Positions 16,519 through 26,300 of a stretch of 47,101 nt of DNA are shown here, piece after piece. Every line of letters begins with the position of its first letter. Within the stretch, counting starts at the first letter, position 1. The stretch covers positions 44,208 through 91,308 of the forward strand of contig DBQN01000014.1 in the NCBI GenBank assembly GCA_002305255.1, written 5' to 3'. The position numbers and the translations under genes are program-made. The stretch is from Firmicutes bacterium UBA1393 (lineage in GTDB: Bacteria; Bacillota; DTU025). The notes beneath the pieces were generated by a model, which did no database searches, was not told the origin of the DNA, and saw only the letters and a program-made list of their open reading frames with translations.

Positions 16519-17565
16519 TTGAGCAACTTCAGCAAGGCGATGATCGCTCTGGCCCTGGTGCTTGTAGGCACCTACTTCGGAGTGAGGTACTTGCTTCCGC
16601 TGGTGTCGCCTTTTGTGATCGCGCTGTTTCTGGCCATACTCATCGAACCCGGCGTGGCCTTCGCCAACACCAGGCTGAGAGTCCCGAGGGGGCTGGCTGT
16701 CTTCGTCGTGCTTCTCCTCCTCAGCGGATTGATGCTCACCGGGCTGTCACTAGGTGTCGCGGAGATCGCGGGTGAGATCGATCGTCTGTCGAGGAACATG
16801 GGGGGCCTGTCGCGAACAATCGTGTCGGCGATAGAGAGCCTGATTTCCGCCACAAATGTGCTGGTGGAGGAGCTGCCGCAACCGATCGCTGACTACATAA
16901 ACTCACAGCAGGAGACTGTTGTGTCGCTGCTACAGACTGCCGTGGCAGTCATCGGGGGTGTGCTGGCTCAGGTTCCTCAGTTCGCCCTGGTCATGCTCAT
17001 AAGCATCGTCGCCACATTCTTCATATCCAAAGACTACAGGCGCTTCTCGGAGGGGATGGTAAGGTCCGTACCCCCCAAGTGGCGCCAGAGACTTGGCGGG
17101 ATCCGAACCGAGCTTCTGGCCAGCTTTGCACAGTATCTGCGCTCAAGGTTCGTGCTTGTGGCCATCACGACTGTCACCAACCTCGTGGGGCTCTCAATAA
17201 TGGGGGTGAACTATGCGTGGCTGCTGGGGCTGGCATGCGGGGTGCTGGACGTGTTGCCTCTGTTGGGCCCCGCAGCCGTGTTCCTTCCGTGGATCGTGTA
17301 CCACGTGATCATCGGCAACTACGGCTACGCCCTGGGCCTTCTGGCCGTTCACGCCATTTCCTCTGGTATCAGGCAAGCGGCCGAACTCCGCGTCATGCAG
17401 AAGAACCTCGACCTCCATCCCTTGATGTCCCTCCTGTCTCTATATGTGGGATCAAAGCTGTTCGGGGCAGTCGGACTGATAATCGGGCCGCTCTCAGTGA
17501 TCTTCGTCAAGGCGGTGTATCAGTCTATCATCGCGCCCATGTTCCCGTCTGAAGAAGAGGAGTAG
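16519..17565 (+). CDS. AI-2E family / YtvI-type sporulation membrane protein
   Basis: A 348-residue polytopic membrane protein of the AI-2E exporter (PF01594) superfamily. About eight hydrophobic segments are visible: a pair near the start (ALALVLVGTYFGV, LVSPFVIALFLAIL), VFVVLLLLSGLML, then FALVMLISIVATFFISKDYRRF and a C-terminal cluster (GLACGVLDVLPLLGPAAVFLPW, LYVGSKLFGAVGLIIGPLSVIF). The closest remembered relatives are YtvI proteins linked to sporulation; the substrate is unknown. It starts on TTG behind GGGGGTGG. It is placed between cdsA and dxr, where Bacillus has nothing, and ends 3 bases before dxr. Confidence 0.8.
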   Translation: MSNFSKAMIALALVLVGTYFGVRYLLPLVSPFVIALFLAILIEPGVAFANTRLRVPRGLAVFVVLLLLSGLMLTGLSLGVAEIAGEIDRLSRNMGGLSRTIVSAIESLISATNVLVEELPQPIADYINSQQETVVSLLQTAVAVIGGVLAQVPQFALVMLISIVATFFISKDYRRFSEGMVRSVPPKWRQRLGGIRTELLASFAQYLRSRFVLVAITTVTNLVGLSIMGVNYAWLLGLACGVLDVLPLLGPAAVFLPWIVYHVIIGNYGYALGLLAVHAISSGIRQAAELRVMQKNLDLHPLMSLLSLYVGSKLFGAVGLIIGPLSVIFVKAVYQSIIAPMFPSEEEE

Positions 17566-17568
17566 TGC

Positions 17569-18735
17569 ATGAAGCCTATTTGCGTTCTCGGCTCAACGGG
17601 CTCCGTCGGTCGGCAGACGCTGGATGTGGCCCGACAGCTTGGCATTGCGGTCTCGGCCCTGGCCGCCAGGACCAACCTCGCCCTCCTCGCGCGGCAGGCC
17701 CGCGAGTTCAGGCCCAGTCTCGTAGCAGTCGGCGACTTGACCCTTCTTGAAGAGGCGCGCCACCTGTTCCACGACATTGACCCGGGAATAACCGTGCTGG
17801 GCGGCGCCGAAGGCATTGCCGACGCCGCTGCCAACAGTGATGCCGGCATCGTAGTCAACGCGCTGGTCGGCGCGGCAGGAATCATGCCGACGCTGGCCGC
17901 GCTTGAGGCAGGCCGCGACGTTGCCCTGGCCAACAAGGAGGCTCTTGTGGCAGCCGGTGCGCTGGTCACTGTTGCCGCGGCCCGCTCAGGCGCACAGATA
18001 CGCCCGGTAGACAGTGAGCATTCGGCCATCTGGCAGTGCATCGCCGGCAGCCGACGCGAGACTGTGCAGAAGATATTGCTGACGGCCTCGGGCGGCCCGT
18101 TCCGCGACTGTGCCGACCTGTCAGGTGTCACGCCTGAACAGGCGCTGGCTCACCCCAACTGGCGCATGGGCCCCAAAGTGTCAGTCGATTCGGCTACCAT
18201 GATCAACAAAGCTCTCGAGGTCATCGAGGCAAGGTGGCTGTTTGACATCGAGCCCGCGAGGATAGAAGTGGTGGTGCACCGTCAGAGCGTGGTCCATTCG
18301 ATGGTGGAGTTCGTCGACGGCTGCGTCATTGCACAGCTCGGAACTGCTGACATGCGAGCGCCGATTCAACACGCGCTCACATGGCCGGAGCGCCTGCCGT
18401 CACCGACGGGGCGTCTCGACTTCTCCCATGGAAAGCAGCTCAGCTTCGAGGCGCCTGATACCGACCGGTTCCCCGGCGTGCTCTTCGGACATCTGGCCCT
18501 CGAGCGCGGGCCGGTGGCTCCGGCCGTGATGTCGGCCGCGAACGAGGAGGCAGTGAAGCTCTTCCTGGAAGGCAGGATCGCGTTTACGGCCATTGCGGAA
18601 CTTGTAAGGGCGGCCATGGATCGCTCGCCTGATTCCGCCGAGGAGCCCACCCTTGAACAGATCCTTGAGGCCGACCGGTGGGCAAGAGAATATGTAATGG
18701 GCAGGTGTGGCGTTTGTACGCACTCTCTTTCATAG
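17569..18735 (+). CDS. dxr: 1-deoxy-D-xylulose-5-phosphate reductoisomerase
   Basis: Dxr makes 2-C-methyl-D-erythritol 4-phosphate with NADPH, the committed step of the MEP isoprenoid pathway. The 388-residue protein has the NADPH motif GSTGSVGRQTL, ALANKEALVAAG, the metal/substrate motif PVDSEHSAIWQ, TASGGPFRD and HPNWRMGPKVSVDSATMINKALEVIEA. It starts with ATG 17569, 3 bases after the ytvI-like gene, and its end overlaps rseP by about 22 bases. ispG of the same pathway is two genes downstream. Confidence 0.97.
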   Translation: MKPICVLGSTGSVGRQTLDVARQLGIAVSALAARTNLALLARQAREFRPSLVAVGDLTLLEEARHLFHDIDPGITVLGGAEGIADAAANSDAGIVVNALVGAAGIMPTLAALEAGRDVALANKEALVAAGALVTVAAARSGAQIRPVDSEHSAIWQCIAGSRRETVQKILLTASGGPFRDCADLSGVTPEQALAHPNWRMGPKVSVDSATMINKALEVIEARWLFDIEPARIEVVVHRQSVVHSMVEFVDGCVIAQLGTADMRAPIQHALTWPERLPSPTGRLDFSHGKQLSFEAPDTDRFPGVLFGHLALERGPVAPAVMSAANEEAVKLFLEGRIAFTAIAELVRAAMDRSPDSAEEPTLEQILEADRWAREYVMGRCGVCTHSLS

Positions 18736-19754
18736 TCGTTCTGGGTGTTGTCGTGTTTGTGCACGAGCTCGGGCATTTCCTGGCTGCGAGGCTCTCAGGC
18801 GCAGGAGTGATTGAGTTCGCCCTCGGCTTCGGACCAAGGATATGGTCGCGGCAGCGTGGCGAGACGCTCTACTCCATCAGGCTTCTGCCCCTGGGTGGCA
18901 TGTGTCGCCTCGTGGGACAGGATGACGCTGAAGCCTCCGACAGGAAGGCATCGGCGCGCGACCCGAAGAGCTTCCAGAACAAGCCGATCTGGAAGCGAGT
19001 CTTCATCGTGGCGGCGGGGCCCATCATGAACTTCGTGCTCGCCGTGGTGATCCTTGCGGTGCTCTTCGGGGCTTACGGGGTGCCCATGGCAGGCATCGCC
19101 CATGTCGTGCCCGATACGCCAGCCGAGCGAGCTGGCTTTCTCGCCGGCGACACCATCCTCACTGTGAACGGAAAGCCGGTGGCGGGCGTCGGAGGGTTTG
19201 TCGGTGCCATCTCCACCAGCTGGGACCGGCCGGTGAGTGTGGGGATTCTGCGCGACGGCAGTCGTGTCGACCTCACAGTCGTGCCAGAGTACGACGCTGA
19301 GTCGAAGGTGGGAAAGATCGGCGTCGGCCTTTCCGAAACACTTGTCAAGGGCGGAACCCGCGGCACGCTTGTCGAGGCCGTTGCCTTCACCTATGGCACA
19401 GTGAACACGACCCTATCGATGCTCGTGGCCACCATCACCGGCAGAGGCAAGGCAGACGTGTCGGGCCCCATTGGCATCGCCGGGCTGTCGGCACAGGCTG
19501 CGCGGGCGGGCCTGCCTAGCCTGATGATGCTGATCGCGCTGATCTCCATCAGCCTGGGGTTGCTCAACTTGATGCCCATACCGATCCTCGACGGAGGCTG
19601 GATACTGTTGCTGTTGGTGGAGGGTATCAAGGGCAGCCCGCTGAAGCCGGAGTTTGAAGGGTTCTTGAGATTCGTGGGCCTCGCCCTTCTCGTGCTGCTG
19701 ATGGTGTACGCAACAGTCAGCGATATCTCGAGGCTATTAGTGGAGCGGCTGTAG
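18714..19754 (+). CDS. rseP: RIP metalloprotease RseP/RasP (site-2 protease)
   Basis: Intramembrane zinc protease that cuts anti-sigma factors and remnant signal peptides. HELGH (zinc site, residues 17-21) lies in the first membrane segment (LSFIVVLGVVVFVHELGHFLAAR). One PDZ domain follows (VVPDTPAERAGFLAGDTILTVNGKPV), and NLMPIPILDGG carries the third zinc ligand. The start is uncertain. TTG 18714 with GCAGGTG 6 bases upstream gives a normal N-terminus (346 residues), while in-frame GTGs at 18705 and 18678 overlap dxr further and add 3 or 12 residues. Confidence 0.94.
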   Translation: MYALSFIVVLGVVVFVHELGHFLAARLSGAGVIEFALGFGPRIWSRQRGETLYSIRLLPLGGMCRLVGQDDAEASDRKASARDPKSFQNKPIWKRVFIVAAGPIMNFVLAVVILAVLFGAYGVPMAGIAHVVPDTPAERAGFLAGDTILTVNGKPVAGVGGFVGAISTSWDRPVSVGILRDGSRVDLTVVPEYDAESKVGKIGVGLSETLVKGGTRGTLVEAVAFTYGTVNTTLSMLVATITGRGKADVSGPIGIAGLSAQAARAGLPSLMMLIALISISLGLLNLMPIPILDGGWILLLLVEGIKGSPLKPEFEGFLRFVGLALLVLLMVYATVSDISRLLVERL

Positions 19755-19779
19755 GGCGACGAGTCAAGGTGGTGGAACA

Positions 19780-20847
19780 ATGACAAGAAATGATACTATT
19801 AGAGTCGAAGTAGGAAACGTGCCCATCGGCGCCGGCGCTCCTGTGAGCGTGCAGTCTATGACTACGGCCGACACTCGCGACCCTCGAGCCACGGCGGCGC
19901 AGGTCAACGAGCTCGCCGCTGCCGGCTGCGAGATCGTGCGTCTCGCAGTGCCTGACCAGGAGGCCGCCGATGCTCTCCCGGCTATCCTCGCGGCAACTGA
20001 GGTACCGCTGGTGGCCGATATACACTTCGACTACAGGCTCGCCCTGGCGGCGCTCGAGGCAGGCATCCACAAGCTGCGCATCAACCCGGGCAACATCGGA
20101 TCCGAGGTCAGAGTGGCTGAGCTGGCAGCTGCCGCCAAGAGCAGGGGAGTGCCGATCCGCATCGGTGTGAACGCCGGCTCGCTGCCGAAGTCGCTGGTGG
20201 ACTCATACGGACGCACGTCCAGGGCAATGGTGGAGGCGGCGCTCTGGCATATCGGCCTTCTGGAGAAGGCCGGTTTCGACCAGATTGTCGTGTCTATGAA
20301 GGCGTCTGATGTGGCGCGCACGGTCGAAGCCTACACCATGCTGGCCGAGAGGGTGAGATATCCTCTCCACGTAGGCGTCACGGAGGCCGGCCCTCCCCCA
20401 GAGGGCTTGGTGAAGTCGTCTGTTGGGATAGGCATCATACTCGGGCAAGGTATAGGCGACACCATCCGAGTGAGCCTCACAGGTGACCACGTTGCCGAGG
20501 TCAGCGCTGGCAGGCAGATCCTTGAGGCACTGGGTCTGAGGAGATTCGGCCCTACCATCGTGTCATGTCCCACATGCGCCCGTCGGCGCGCCGATATTGT
20601 GAGGATCGCGGACGAAGTAAGGTCGCGGATTGCCGGCGTGACCGCGCCTATCACCATCGCCGTCATGGGCTGCGAGGTGAACGGGCCCGGAGAGGCCGCC
20701 GACGCAGACGTGGGTCTTGCGTGCGGCAACGGTTGCGGCCTGGTGTTTAGGCACGGCCGGATCGTGAGGAAGGCCGATACCGCGCACATGGTTGAAGCCC
20801 TGGTCGAGGCAGTGCTCGAAGAGGCAGGCTCGCATCAGGTCGATTGA
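19780..20847 (+). CDS. ispG: (E)-4-hydroxy-3-methylbut-2-enyl-diphosphate synthase IspG (GcpE)
   Basis: IspG is a [4Fe-4S] enzyme that makes HMBPP in the MEP pathway, with reduced ferredoxin or flavodoxin as electron donor. The 355-residue bacterial form shows the TIM-barrel part (VQSMTTADTRD, KLRINPGNIG, IRIGVNAGSLP) and the cluster domain with Cys263 and Cys266 (SCPTCARR), Cys298 and Glu305 (GCEVNGPGE). ATG 19780 follows GGTGG. Position between rseP and proS is usual for Clostridia and differs from Bacillus. Confidence 0.97.
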   Translation: MTRNDTIRVEVGNVPIGAGAPVSVQSMTTADTRDPRATAAQVNELAAAGCEIVRLAVPDQEAADALPAILAATEVPLVADIHFDYRLALAALEAGIHKLRINPGNIGSEVRVAELAAAAKSRGVPIRIGVNAGSLPKSLVDSYGRTSRAMVEAALWHIGLLEKAGFDQIVVSMKASDVARTVEAYTMLAERVRYPLHVGVTEAGPPPEGLVKSSVGIGIILGQGIGDTIRVSLTGDHVAEVSAGRQILEALGLRRFGPTIVSCPTCARRRADIVRIADEVRSRIAGVTAPITIAVMGCEVNGPGEAADADVGLACGNGCGLVFRHGRIVRKADTAHMVEALVEAVLEEAGSHQVD

Positions 20848-20908
20848 CGCGATCATCAGCTGCGGGCACGAGTCACCTTCGCCTACTGGCGTTTTGGGGA
20901 GTTGGTCT

Positions 20909-22657
20909 GTGTTGAGGATGTCTCAAATGTTCATGCCGACGCTGCGCGAGGTTCCGTCGGAGGCGGAGATCCCCAGTCACCAGCTGATGCTGCGGGCCGG
21001 GATGATGAGAAAGGCCATGTCGGGCGTGTACTCGTACCTGCCCCTCGGCTACAGAGTCATCCGCAAGGTGGAACAGATCGTACGAGAGGAAATGGACAGG
21101 CAGGGTGGGCAGGAGCTGTTGTTCCCGGCCATTCAGCCCGCCGATATCTGGAAGCTCACCGGCAGGTGGGAAGATTACGGCGGAGAGATGTTCCGTCTGA
21201 AAGACAGGGGCGGCCGCGAGCTGTGTTTGGGGCCTACCCACGAGGAACTGGCCACGATCACGCTGCGCGACGAGACCAGGTCTTACAGGCAACTGCCAAA
21301 GCTCGTCTACCAGATTCAAACCAAGTTTCGCGATGAGATACGCCCCCGTTTCGGTGTTATGCGCGCCCGTGAGTTCATCATGAAGGACATGTACAGCTTC
21401 GATCGCGATGACGAGGGCTGTGAAGTCAGCTATCGGAAGATGTACGAGGCCTACCGCAGAGCTTTCGACAGGATGGGGCTGCACTATATCGTCGTGGAGG
21501 CTGAGTCGGGCGCCATCGGCGGCACGCACAACCACGAGTTCATGGTGGTATCGGATGTGGGCGAGGCGGGGATCGTGTTCTGCGAGGCCTGTGGCTATGC
21601 AGCCAGCGAAGAGCGTGCCGATGCGGCTGCCGTGCCGGAGCCAGAGTCGGCGCCGTCGTTGGCGGCCGACCGGAGCCACGCGCGTACGATCGCGACGCCT
21701 GATGTGAGAACCATTGACGACCTCATTGGCTTTCTGGGTGTGAGCCCCAGGCAGATGGTGAAGACGATGGTGTTCGTCGCCGACGGCGAGCCTGTGGCGG
21801 CATTGATCCGCGGCGACCGCGATGTGAACGAGGTGAAGCTCAGGAGGGCGCTTGGTTGCGCCTCCCTTGAACTCGCTGCACCAGAGGTAATTGAGGAGGT
21901 CACCGGCGCTCCCGTCGGCTTTGCCGGGCCCATCGGGCTGAAGCAGGCGATTACGATCATCGCAGATCCCGAAGTGCTGCACGTCGTGGACGGGGTCATC
22001 GGGGCCAACGCCGCCGACGCACATATCGTGGGAGTGCGATACGGCGTCGACTTTACGGCACACAGGGTGGAAGACATCCGCATCGTGGTGGCAGGCGATG
22101 AATGCCCCCGTTGCGGCACTCCGCTCAAGGGAGCGAGAGGCATCGAAGTAGGCCACCTGTTCAAGCTGGGCACGAAGTACAGCTCGCGCCTGGACGCGCG
22201 CTACCTGGACGAAGCAGGCCAGGAACGCTCCGTGATAATGGGCTCCTACGGCATAGGCATAACGAGGTGCGTCGCGGCGATAATTGAAGAGTACCACGAT
22301 GCCGACGGAATCATCTGGCCCATGTCAGTGGCACCCTACCATGTGATCGTGCTGCCACTGAACACCACAGACGAGCAGCAGCTCAAGGTGGCGGAGTCAC
22401 TCCACTCCGAGCTTGAGAAGCTCGGAGTCGAAGTCGTGCTGGACGACAGGGACGAACGGCCCGGAGTCAAGTTCAAGGATGCCGACCTGATAGGGTTCCC
22501 AGTGAAGGTTACAGTAGGAGCAAGAGGTCTAGCGCAATGCAGAGTAGAAGTAGGATTGCGGCGCGGCGGACAGACCACGATGGTCGGCCTCGACGAGGCG
22601 GCGACCTACGTGAGTGAACTCGTCCGCTCTGAGCTGGCTCTCCTCTCCAAGTTGTAG
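20909..22657 (+). CDS. proS: Prolyl-tRNA synthetase, bacterial type
   Basis: Class II synthetase that charges tRNA-Pro. The N-terminus MLRMSQMFMPTLREVPSEAEIPSHQLMLRAG and motif 2 region FRDEIRPRFGVMRAREFIMKDMYSFD are typical. An inserted YbaK-like editing domain, which hydrolyses Ala-tRNA-Pro, lies in the middle (TIDDLIGFLGVSPRQMVKTMVFVADGE onward). Motif 3 is MGSYGIGITRCVAAIIEE, and the C-terminal anticodon-binding domain follows. I chose GTG 20909 (582 residues) because GGGGAG (20896-20901) is 7 bases upstream; TTG 20912 and ATG 20918 are close alternatives. Confidence 0.96.
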   Translation: MLRMSQMFMPTLREVPSEAEIPSHQLMLRAGMMRKAMSGVYSYLPLGYRVIRKVEQIVREEMDRQGGQELLFPAIQPADIWKLTGRWEDYGGEMFRLKDRGGRELCLGPTHEELATITLRDETRSYRQLPKLVYQIQTKFRDEIRPRFGVMRAREFIMKDMYSFDRDDEGCEVSYRKMYEAYRRAFDRMGLHYIVVEAESGAIGGTHNHEFMVVSDVGEAGIVFCEACGYAASEERADAAAVPEPESAPSLAADRSHARTIATPDVRTIDDLIGFLGVSPRQMVKTMVFVADGEPVAALIRGDRDVNEVKLRRALGCASLELAAPEVIEEVTGAPVGFAGPIGLKQAITIIADPEVLHVVDGVIGANAADAHIVGVRYGVDFTAHRVEDIRIVVAGDECPRCGTPLKGARGIEVGHLFKLGTKYSSRLDARYLDEAGQERSVIMGSYGIGITRCVAAIIEEYHDADGIIWPMSVAPYHVIVLPLNTTDEQQLKVAESLHSELEKLGVEVVLDDRDERPGVKFKDADLIGFPVKVTVGARGLAQCRVEVGLRRGGQTTMVGLDEAATYVSELVRSELALLSKL

Positions 22658-22670
22658 GAGGTGTCCTCGA

Positions 22671-23300
22671 GTGAAGGTATCGGCAATCGTTCCAGCACTC
22701 AACGAGGAACCGCGGGTTGCTTCGGTCATAGGAGCATTGAAGGCGTGCGGAGCCATCGAGCAGGTTATCGTCGTGGATGATGGCTCAACCGACAGAACAA
22801 GTGACGTGGCAGCGGCGTGCGGGGCACAGGTGATCAGGCTGGACGAGAACGTGGGCAAGGGAGGCGCAGTAGCGCGAGGAGTCAGGGAGGCAGTGGGTGA
22901 TGTCATCGTAATGACAGACGCCGACCTTGTCGGCCTGACGCCCCAGCACATCTACGCTCTCTTGGAGCCGGTGGCTTCCGGGCGCGCCGACATGAGCATC
23001 GGACTGTTCGACGATGGCAGACCCTCGACTGACCTGGCTCAGGCCATCACTCCGTGGCTGTCAGGGCAGAGAGCCATGAGGAGAGAGGTGTTCGACGGCA
23101 CCGACATCGACATGACCCGGTTCGGAGTAGAGGCCGTGCTCACGCGCAAAGCCAGGGAGGAGCACCTGAGGGTGGAAGAGGTAAAGCTGCCCCACCTCAC
23201 TCACGTGACGAAAGAGGAGAAGATGGGCTCGATGAAGGGCGTCACCTCCAGGGTCAAGATGTACTGGGAGGTCGTAAAGTCCCTGGTTCAGTGGGAGTGA
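22671..23300 (+). CDS. Small family-2 glycosyltransferase
   Basis: A 209-residue GT-A fold protein with PALNEE (8-13), DDGSTDRT (36-43), KGGAVARG and the metal-binding DAD (83-85). It resembles dolichyl-phosphate-mannose-synthase-like and glucosyl-phosphoglycerate-type GT2 enzymes. No transmembrane segment is visible, so it is probably cytosolic or peripheral. Donor and acceptor are unknown. GTG 22671 is supported by TAGGAGGTG 7 bases upstream; earlier in-frame starts would overlap proS. It lies 13 bases after proS and 5 bases before polC, a location where Bacillus has no gene. Confidence 0.85.
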   Translation: MKVSAIVPALNEEPRVASVIGALKACGAIEQVIVVDDGSTDRTSDVAAACGAQVIRLDENVGKGGAVARGVREAVGDVIVMTDADLVGLTPQHIYALLEPVASGRADMSIGLFDDGRPSTDLAQAITPWLSGQRAMRREVFDGTDIDMTRFGVEAVLTRKAREEHLRVEEVKLPHLTHVTKEEKMGSMKGVTSRVKMYWEVVKSLVQWE

Positions 23301-23305
23301 ACCTG

Positions 23306-26300
23306 TTGTCAGATGTATTTGTGGTGGTGCCATCTGACGACCGCGCGGAACTGAGGGAAGTGTTCCGGCGGGCGGGGATGGAAATGCCGGGCGGCATCCC
23401 GGCAGACTGTGTCATAGACCGAATCGAGATCGATCCCGCCGCGGGCGAATGGGTAGTCTATCTGGCTGGCCCCGCGGCCCTGGGCACTGAGTGTGAGAGC
23501 GCGATAGCAGGAGCCTTTAGGGAGTTTACTTGCGCGACAGGGCACGAGGTAGTCGTGCGCGTCGAGTTGTGTACCGAAGCTGAGTGTGTGTCATTGGCCC
23601 GGCTCGATCCGGCTGTTGCCGAATCAAGCTGGGAGGCGGTTGTCAGCAAGATGACGGCTGAGTCGCCTGCCATCGGCGTGTGGTTGGGGCAATCGCGATG
23701 CACGACGGGGCCATCAGGCGTCGTCGTCGAGGTTCCCGGTGAGGTACTGCGAGACAAGCTCATTGAGCGAGGCTGCCAGCAGCTGGTGGCCGAGGCTTTT
23801 GCCTGTACATGCGCATGTGCCCCGCCTGAAGTGGTCATAGAGGTAGGCGACTTCGAAGAGCCTGAAGAGCCGGAGCCTGAGCCGTCACCGGCATCAGCGG
23901 CGACTGGCCAACGGCCTCGCCCGGATCAGCGCCTGCAGCCACAGCCGCCGACGAGGGCAGGCGCAGCGCAGGGGTGGCGGCAGCAGCCCGACGACGGGTC
24001 GGCAGCCAAACGCCCAAGGCGTAAGGGCCGACAGCCTGATCCCGGCGCCATTAGGGGAAGGCTGTTCACCGATGTTCCTATCGCCATAGCATCTATCGGC
24101 GAGTCAGACAGAAGAGTTGTGTGCGCCGGCGAGGTGTTCGGCAAGGAGACGCGCTCGACAAGGTCGGGTTCGACGATTCTCACCTTCAGCCTTACAGACC
24201 GCACCGACTCCATATCGTGCAAGTGCTTCTGCGATCCGGGAGACGCCGCCCTCAACCTCGAGGAGGACTCATGGGTGGCGGTGCGCGGCGACATGCAGTA
24301 CGACCAGTATGCCCGGGAAAGCATCCTCGCCGTCGCCGACATCATTCCGTACACGCCTCCGGAGCGACGCGATGATGCCGCTGAGAAGCGTGTGGAACTG
24401 CACCTGCACACCAAGATGAGCGCGATGGACTCAGTGTGTGACGTCGGGCGTGCGATACAGCGAGCCGCGTCGTGGGGCCACGCAGCAGTGGCCATCACCG
24501 ACCACGGAGTCGTGCAGTCATTCCCGGAGGCCTTCGCCGCAGGCAAGAAGCACGGGATAAAGATACTCTACGGCATGGAAGGCTACCTCACCGACTCAGA
24601 CTCCGACGTCGATGGCGAGACCTACCACGTGACGCTGCTTGCCAGGAACGCCGAAGGCCTCAGGCAACTGTACTCCATCGTGTCTGATTCCCACCTCAGC
24701 CATTTCCATCGGCATCCCAGGATACTGAGGAGCACGCTTCAGGCCTGCCGGGAGCATCTGCTGGTGGGCTCGGCTTGCGCCGCGGGCGAGCTACTTGCTG
24801 CCGCCGTACGCGGGGCTGGCGATGAGGAGCTGCGTAGGCTCGCCGGCTTCTACGACTACCTCGAGATCATGCCACCCAGGAACGATGAGTTCCTCGTCAG
24901 AAGCGGCAAGCTCGACAGCATGGCCAGGCTCGAGGAGATCATCGAGAGAATATACCGAATCGGCACTGAACTCGGTCGACCGGTTGTGGCCACAGGAGAC
25001 GTGCACTTCCTCGATCCCGCCGACGAGGTGTACCGGCGGGTGCTCATGGCAGGTCAGGGCTATACCGACGCTGACCACCAGGCCCCATTGTACCTGCACA
25101 CGACCGACGAGATGGTGCGCGAGTTCGCCTTTCTTGCGCCTGAGGCGCGGCGCGCGGCGGTTATCGAAAACCCTGTACGCATCGCAGAGATGATCGAGAG
25201 CGTGTGCCCGGTGCCTCAGGAGCTCGCGATTCCCGAGATAGACGGAGCCGAGGATGAGATCAAGGGATGGACAGCGACGAAGGCACGCGAGATCTACGGC
25301 GACGAGCTACCTGATGTGGTAAGGTCGAGGCTCAACCGTGAGCTTGAGGCCATCATCGGCCACGGATATGCCGTCACCTATGATATCGCGGCAAAACTGG
25401 TGAAGAAGTCGGTTTCAGACGGCTATCCCGTGGGCTCGCGTGGTTCCGTGGGCTCATCTCTGGTGGCCACAATGTGCGGGATCACAGAGGTCAATCCGCT
25501 CCCGCCGCATTATAGGTGCACTGAGTGCAAGGCTAGCGTATTCGATCACGGCCACATGGTTGAGTCAGGATACGATCTGCCCGACATGGCATGCCCGAAC
25601 TGCGGCGCGCCCATGACCAAAGACGGTCAGAGCATTCCATTTGAGACATTCATGGGCTTTGAGGGTGACAAGGTACCTGACATAGACCTCAACTTTTCAG
25701 GTGAGCACCAGTGGGCCATACACAAGTACGCTGAAGAGCTGTTCGGCGCCGACCACGTGTTTCGTGCAGGTACCATCGCGACTGTCGCCGAGAAGACCGC
25801 CTTTGGGTTCGTCAAGTCATACGCTCAGGCTAGAGGGCTGACCCTTCGCCACGCAGAGCTTGCGCGTCTCGCTCGGGGTTGCTCAGGTGTGAAGCGCACA
25901 ACCGGGCAGCACCCCGGTGGGCTTATGATTGTTCCTCGGGGCAGGAACGTCCATGAGTTCACTCCTGTGCAGAGGCCGGCGAATGATAAGTCGTCTACAG
26001 TAGTGACGACACACTTCGAGTACAGAACGATTCATGATTGTCTGCTCAAGCTAGACCTGCTCGGCCATGATGATCCGACGGCCATCAAGATGCTGCAGGA
26101 CCTCACGGGCATTGAGCCGGCTTCGATTCCCATGGATGATGAGGCCACAATGTCGATCTTCTCGAGTCCCGAAGCTCTGGGCCTGACGCCCTCGATGGGC
26201 TGGTCGGTAGGCACAGTGGCGATACCCGAATTCGGTACCAAGTTCGTGCGTGGCATGCTTGAGGAAACCAGGCCTAAGACCTTCGGCGAACTTGTGCGTA

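Noticed and set aside
20873..22297. Long open frame on the minus strand opposite proS (474 codons)
   Set aside because: proS on the + strand has full family motifs over the same bases. The antisense product is Arg/His/Leu/Val-rich with no recognisable motif, as expected for antisense frames in GC-rich coding DNA.
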